A stretch of DNA of 17,311 bases from Flavobacterium sp. (GTDB lineage: Bacteria > Bacteroidota > Bacteroidia > Flavobacteriales > Flavobacteriaceae), in NCBI GenBank assembly GCA_027483785.1, contig JAIXTU010000131.1:1-17311 (forward strand), in the 5' to 3' direction. Under the pieces are notes generated by a model. It searched no databases. It was given only the letters and a program-made list of their open reading frames with translations, and was not told the DNA's origin. The position numbers and the translations under genes are program-made. Shown here one piece after another: positions 14,213-17,311 of this stretch. Numbering within the stretch: the stretch's first letter is position 1; each line of letters begins with the position of its first letter.

Positions 14213-14449
14213 GTTACACGCTTTCGCGGAAAGTTTTTCGGAAATTTTTAGAAAGTTATTTAAAAAGAAGTGTTTACATTAAATATAAATGCTTGATTTT
14301 TAATCTAGTAACCGAGGTAATATTGCAATATTACGTATGTTAAATTACACCGCTATTTTGCCGATTTCTTTTTGAAAAAATCAACCAATATATACTCCAA
14401 TAAATAAAAGATTTACAATAATTTAGCTAGGAAATCGGCAATTTTTCGA
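14213..14449. repeat. Tandem repeat unit B (overlaps the GH3 gene's 3' end)
   Basis: The second copy starts with the same GTTACACGCTTTCGCGGAAA and ends inside the last ~12 codons of the GH3-family gene (14413-14449). Because the repeat crosses the stop codon, the source of the duplication was the gene end plus its downstream flank, not a mobile element with its own ends. Confidence 0.75.
14317..14334. repeat. 18-bp perfect palindrome, copy in unit B
   Basis: Same GTAATATTGCAATATTAC, exactly 237 bp from the first copy, with no mismatch although the surrounding repeat units have diverged noticeably. It lies 79 nt beyond the GH3 stop codon in the direction of transcription. Confidence 0.8.
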
Positions 14450-15903
14450 TCGTTACTCAACCGAGGCAACTTATTCTGTCCGCCTAATTTTCCCTGACTT
14501 TTCATGTACTCTTGAAATCCGTTTTTGGGAACAACCGAAATCTTTAATACTTGTAATACACTACCCGAAATCAAGTCGTCGTAGTAGCTGTTTTGTTTTC
14601 GTAATGCTGCATCTATCGCCTGTGCAAACATTGCCAAATCTTCCGGCTCCTGCTCAAATTCAATAAACCATTCGTGATACGGCAAGCCCGAACTTGGCGC
14701 CACTTGCGGAGCTACTGTAAATTCGCTTACCACTGCATCCGAATTGCTTAATGCAGCTCGCAAGGCTTCTTCTACTTCTTTTCCGATTACGTGTTCGCCA
14801 AAAGCCGAAATAAAATGCTTGATGCGACCCGTAACCACCACGCGATACGGCCAAAGTGAGGTAAATCGAATGGTATCTCCAATGTTATACGCCCACAATC
14901 CGGCGTTAGTCGACAATATCAAAACGTAATTGACGCCCAGTGCAACCTCGCCAATAGTTAATCGCGGCGGATTTTCTTCAAAAAAACGATTCGCTGGTAT
15001 AAATTCGTAAAAAATTCCCGAATTTAATAACAAGAGCATGCCTTCCTCTTGCTGCGAATCGGCATAGGCAAAAAAGCCCTCCGATGCTGGGAAAAGTTCA
15101 ATGCTATTGACTTTTCTACCAATCAATTGCTCGAATTTTTTACGATACGGTTCGTAATTCACACCTCCGTAAATAAACAGATTGAAGTTTGGAAACAATT
15201 CGCCAACTGCTTTACCCGACTTTTCTTGCAAACGCTCAAAATACATTTGTACCCAACTCGGAATACCGCTGATAATCGACAAATCTTCTTTCATCGTTTC
15301 TTCAACAATCGCATCGACCTTGGTTTCCCAATCGTCTATGCAATTTGTTTCCCATGAAGGCAAGCGGTTTTTCTGTAAGTATTTCGGAACATAATGTGCC
15401 ACGATTCCAGAAAGTCGGCCCAATTGAATGCCGTTTTTTTCTTCTAAAATCGGACTTCCCTGCAGGAAAATCATCTTTCCATCCACAACTTTGGTGTCGC
15501 CAGTTTCATGAATGTAATGCAAAATGGCGTCGCGTGCGGCTTGGATGTGAAAGGGCATTGATTCGGAAGTAATCGGAATGTATTTAGCGCCCGAGGTTGT
15601 TCCCGACGTTTTAGCAAAATACTTTGGTTTGCCCGGCCAGAGCACATCGGAATTTCCCGCAACCACTTGCTCTACGTACGGTTTTAACGCTTCGTAATCG
15701 CCGATGGGAACACGAGCTACGAAATCGGCATGGGAACGAATTTCTGAAAAACCATGATCCCTTCCAAATTGCGTTTTCGCCGCACGAGCAATCAGCTTTT
15801 CGAAAGTTCGCTGTTGCGTTATAACGGGATCCGAAGCCCATTTCTTGGTTTTTGCGACCGCAATCGCCGCCACGTATTTTGATAAAAATGCTTTAACCGA
15901 CAT
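14413..15903 (-). CDS. GH3-family adenylate-forming enzyme (acyl-AMP/amido synthetase-like)
   Basis: I start at ATG 15903 (496 residues, MSVKAFLSKY...), since the family normally begins close to a KKW..DP motif; an ATG seven codons earlier is possible. Recognisable family segments are the ATP-loop KTSGTTSGAKYIP (98-110), IISGIPSWVQMYFERL, IYGGVNYEPY (244-253), ELFPASEGFFAY with the conserved Glu, LWAYNIGDTIRF (336-347) and TGRIKHFISAFGEHV, then a C-terminal swinging domain ending ADFLAKLL. Plant GH3 enzymes adenylate jasmonate or auxin and join them to amino acids; bacterial members are widespread in Bacteroidota, but their substrates are mostly unknown. The last codons lie within repeat unit B. 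No neighbour suggests a pathway, and no clean -7 box was found upstream. Confidence 0.9.
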   Translation of the reverse strand: MSVKAFLSKYVAAIAVAKTKKWASDPVITQQRTFEKLIARAAKTQFGRDHGFSEIRSHADFVARVPIGDYEALKPYVEQVVAGNSDVLWPGKPKYFAKTSGTTSGAKYIPITSESMPFHIQAARDAILHYIHETGDTKVVDGKMIFLQGSPILEEKNGIQLGRLSGIVAHYVPKYLQKNRLPSWETNCIDDWETKVDAIVEETMKEDLSIISGIPSWVQMYFERLQEKSGKAVGELFPNFNLFIYGGVNYEPYRKKFEQLIGRKVNSIELFPASEGFFAYADSQQEEGMLLLLNSGIFYEFIPANRFFEENPPRLTIGEVALGVNYVLILSTNAGLWAYNIGDTIRFTSLWPYRVVVTGRIKHFISAFGEHVIGKEVEEALRAALSNSDAVVSEFTVAPQVAPSSGLPYHEWFIEFEQEPEDLAMFAQAIDAALRKQNSYYDDLISGSVLQVLKISVVPKNGFQEYMKSQGKLGGQNKLPRLSNDRKIADFLAKLL

Positions 15904-16272
15904 AAGGCGCAAGTTACTACGCATCTGCTGATTTTCTCAAAGAAGTACAATCAAAAATCGATTTTTTTAAAATCGCTATACAATTGTAAAAGGTTTAAAC
16001 CTGCGCTCGATTTAAAAATTAAAGTCAGAAAATATTTAAATGGTTGAATACGAGGCGCACTTTTTTTGGGATACTGTAGTATCACAAATAAATGCAACGA
16101 AGTATGCGACCGTTTAAATGTTTAGCGACCGAGACTTACACAGATTTTGTGCTAGTCTAAATTTCAATGCGTTGTAAAACAGCGATCTGACAAAGATTTT
16201 TAATCGAGTTCAGGTTTTATTAATGCAAACAGCAAATTTGTCTTACTTTTGTGTCGATAAACAATTTGAATT
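15904..16272. other. 369-bp divergent intergenic region between the GH3 gene and tatA
   Basis: No gene is supported. It holds overlapping symmetrical elements near the GH3 start: AAAAATCGATTTTT (15953-15966, perfect palindrome) and the stem CGATTTT/AAAATCG (15959-15975). A small hairpin GATAC-TGTA-GTATC is at about 16070-16083. The tatA -7 box is at the right end. The middle, about 16085-16230, shows nothing recognisable. Confidence 0.6.
16244..16251 (+). promoter_or_regulatory. -7 box of the tatA promoter
   Basis: TACTTTTG matches TAnnTTTG exactly and ends 21 nt before the ATG at 16273. The -33 element is not clear; the region 19-23 nt upstream reads TTATTAAT rather than TTG. Confidence 0.6.
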
Positions 16273-16515
16273 ATGATTGCTTCAATGATATTTTTAGGCA
16301 GCTTTGGACCAACAGAATGGGTTTTAATTTTAGTGGTGGTTTTGCTGCTTTTCGGAGGAAGAAAAATTCCGGAATTAATGAAAGGATTAGGTAGCGGAAT
16401 CAAAGAATTTAAAAATGCCGCTAAAGACGATACGCCGCCTTCAAAGCCCGTTTCGAGCGACCCAATTCAGCCTTCTTCGCCTTTAAACGACGAACCAAAG
16501 GTTCACAAAGAATAA
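16273..16515 (+). CDS. tatA: Twin-arginine translocase subunit TatA/TatE family
   Basis: An 80-residue protein with the standard TatA plan. It has a short periplasmic start, FGPTEWVLILVVVLLLFGGRKIPEL (about 11-35) giving one membrane helix ending in the conserved FGG hinge, then the amphipathic helix KIPELMKGLGSGIKEFKNA, then a polar, proline-rich tail (TPPSKPVSSDPIQPSSP). TatA oligomers form the conducting element for folded proteins with twin-arginine signals, together with TatC, which is not in the window. TatA and TatB cannot be fully separated from sequence, but the short length favours TatA. ATG 16273 fits the -7 box; ATG 16285 is an alternative. The gene is monocistronic, with its own strong terminator. 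Confidence 0.94.
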   Translation: MIASMIFLGSFGPTEWVLILVVVLLLFGGRKIPELMKGLGSGIKEFKNAAKDDTPPSKPVSSDPIQPSSPLNDEPKVHKE

Positions 16516-16518
16516 ACG

Positions 16519-16543
16519 AAACCGCCTTTGAGGCGGTTTTTTT
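16519..16543 (+). terminator. Rho-independent terminator of tatA
   Basis: A perfect 9-bp stem AAACCGCCT (16519-16527) with AGGCGGTTT (16531-16539), loop TTG, and seven consecutive T from 16537. It begins 4 nt after the tatA stop. The convergent tex gene ends at 16551, so the hairpin may also slow transcription from that side, though the minus strand lacks a good T run. Confidence 0.93.
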
Positions 16544-16550
16544 GTAGCTG

Positions 16551-17311
16551 TTAAGTAACCAGCGCCAGCTGTATTCGGCCCGTTTGCAATTCTACCGACA
16601 ACACCCGAACCCGAACGTGTTGATGCAATTTTACAACTGCTGAAACGTCGCTAACAAATCCTTGTCCGAGGTTTGAAATGTGGATCAATCCGCTTTGTTT
16701 GATGCCGATATTTACAAAACAACCGAAAGCTGTAATATTGTTGATAATGCCCGGCAACTCCATGCCTTCCCGTAAATCGTCTATGGTTTTAATGGTCGAA
16801 TCGAATTCCAAAACCTGTGCTTTCTTTCGCGGATCGCGAGCCGGTTTTTCCAATTCTTTCAAAATATCTTTCAAAACTAAAAGACCGACTTTTTCGGTTA
16901 CAAAATCAGTCGGTGCAATTTTCGCAATCGCCGTTTTATTTCCAATCAACTCCGAAAGCGTAATTCCTAGAGCTTTGGCCATTTTTTCAACCACAGCATA
17001 CGCTTCCGGATGCACAGCCGAATTATCGAGTAAATTAGTGCTGTTGGTAATACGTAAAAATGCCGCCGCTTGTTCAAACGTTTTATTACCCAAACCCGCA
17101 ACTTCCAGTAACTGCTTTCTGTTGGTAAATCCGCCGCTGCTTTCACGAAATTTCACGATTTCATCGGCGAGCTTCTCCCCTATTCCACTCACGTATTTTA
17201 AAATCGATTTTCCAGCCGTATTCAAGTCAACACCAACGGCATTCACAGCCAACATCACAGTCTTGTCGAGTTCATCTTTCAATAAATTTTGGTCGACATC
17301 GTGCTGGTACT
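16551..17311 (-). CDS. tex: Tex family transcription accessory/RNA-binding protein, C-terminal part (runs off right edge)
   Basis: The frame is open to the window edge; upstream of an internal TTG it continues YQHDVDQNLLKDELD, which is standard Tex sequence, so the gene is cut by the window and not short. The visible ~253 residues carry the helix-hairpin-helix part (VGVDLNTAGKSILKYVSGIG, ADEIVKFRESSGGFTNRKQL, VAGLGNKTFEQAAAFLRI), a linker helix region (HPEAYAVVEKMAKALGI), and a C-terminal S1 domain (GMELPGIINNITAFGCFVNIG, QSGLIHISNLGQGFVSD, VRVRVLSVEL). Tex is a conserved cytoplasmic nucleic-acid-binding protein linked to transcription; the S1 domain binds RNA. It is convergent with tatA. The S1 domain is complete and ends directly at the stop. 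Confidence 0.93.
   Translation of the reverse strand, partial: YQHDVDQNLLKDELDKTVMLAVNAVGVDLNTAGKSILKYVSGIGEKLADEIVKFRESSGGFTNRKQLLEVAGLGNKTFEQAAAFLRITNSTNLLDNSAVHPEAYAVVEKMAKALGITLSELIGNKTAIAKIAPTDFVTEKVGLLVLKDILKELEKPARDPRKKAQVLEFDSTIKTIDDLREGMELPGIINNITAFGCFVNIGIKQSGLIHISNLGQGFVSDVSAVVKLHQHVRVRVLSVELQTGRIQLALVT

Larger units (their letters stand above)
13785..14412. other. 628-bp noncoding region made largely of diverged tandem repeats
   Basis: No credible gene is seen. From the right (next to the GH3 stop) to the left, the region holds repeat unit B, repeat unit A, a decayed third trace around 13915-13953, and ~120 bp of unique sequence before the DUF6909-like gene. All three copies contain the 13-mer ACGCTTTCGCGGA (13938, 13966 and 14218). 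Units A and B each contain an 18-bp palindrome. The region is very AT-rich apart from the 13-mers. Confidence 0.75.

Noticed and set aside
13938..14230. CRISPR-like array from the repeated ACGCTTTCGCGGA
   Set aside because: Only three short copies with unequal spacing of 28 and 252 bp, within a larger tandem duplication, and no cas genes nearby.
16551..17282. A complete 243-residue S1-domain protein
   Set aside because: The frame continues to the window edge as YQHDVDQNLL, standard Tex sequence, so the apparent TTG start is internal to a gene cut by the window.

Overview
The window looks like chromosomal DNA of a flavobacterium (Bacteroidota, Flavobacteriaceae, probably Flavobacterium or a close relative). 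The evidence is AT-rich DNA, a type A C-terminal sorting domain of the type IX secretion system, several lipoproteins with Bacteroidota-style signals, -7 boxes of the form TAnnTTTG, very few Shine-Dalgarno sequences, and proteins that look like typical flavobacterial versions of WecE, RmlA/C/D, GH3 and Tex. No tRNA, rRNA, CRISPR array or insertion sequence is visible.

Layout. (1) 1-3230 is a low-GC accessory stretch. It holds the N-terminus of a SAM-dependent methyltransferase running off the left edge (minus), a small secreted protein with a T9SS sorting tail, and a large secreted right-handed beta-helix (pectate-lyase-superfamily-like) gene. That gene is broken by two -1 frameshifts, each beside a homopolymer run. 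(2) 3231-6020 holds a single-gene lipoprotein unit on the minus strand with a visible promoter and terminator, then two tandem paralogous lipoprotein genes on the plus strand. (3) 6044-13784 is one long minus-strand series of eight genes separated by at most 4 nt or overlapping. In transcription order it is a DUF6909-like nucleoside-phosphorylase-fold protein, a Wzz-like polysaccharide chain-length protein, rmlA, rmlC, rmlD, a GT2 polyprenyl-phosphate-type glycosyltransferase, a hexapeptide acyltransferase and wecE. (4) 13785-14412 is a noncoding region made of diverged ~240-250 bp tandem repeats, each holding the same 18-bp perfect palindrome. The left copy still carries a relic of the GH3 gene's last codons. 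(5) 14413-17311 holds a GH3-family adenylating enzyme (minus), tatA (plus, with promoter and strong terminator) and the C-terminal part of tex (minus) running off the right edge.

How the genes work together. The 6044-12091 block is a cell-surface polysaccharide (O-antigen or capsule) locus. RmlA makes dTDP-glucose, and RmlC plus RmlD make dTDP-L-rhamnose. WecE aminates dTDP-4-keto-6-deoxyglucose to dTDP-Fuc4N, which the adjacent acyltransferase may acylate. The GT2 enzyme and the Wzz-like protein fit lipid-linked sugar transfer and chain-length control. The dehydratase RmlB, needed by both sugar branches, is not in the window and must be encoded elsewhere. The methyltransferase and the beta-helix protein at the left edge are plausible further parts of the same surface locus, but this is inference from position only.

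The most unusual features are the repeat region downstream of the GH3 gene, the doubly frameshifted beta-helix gene, and a DUF6909-like protein whose likely fold (nucleoside phosphorylase/nucleosidase) does not obviously fit the sugar genes it precedes.
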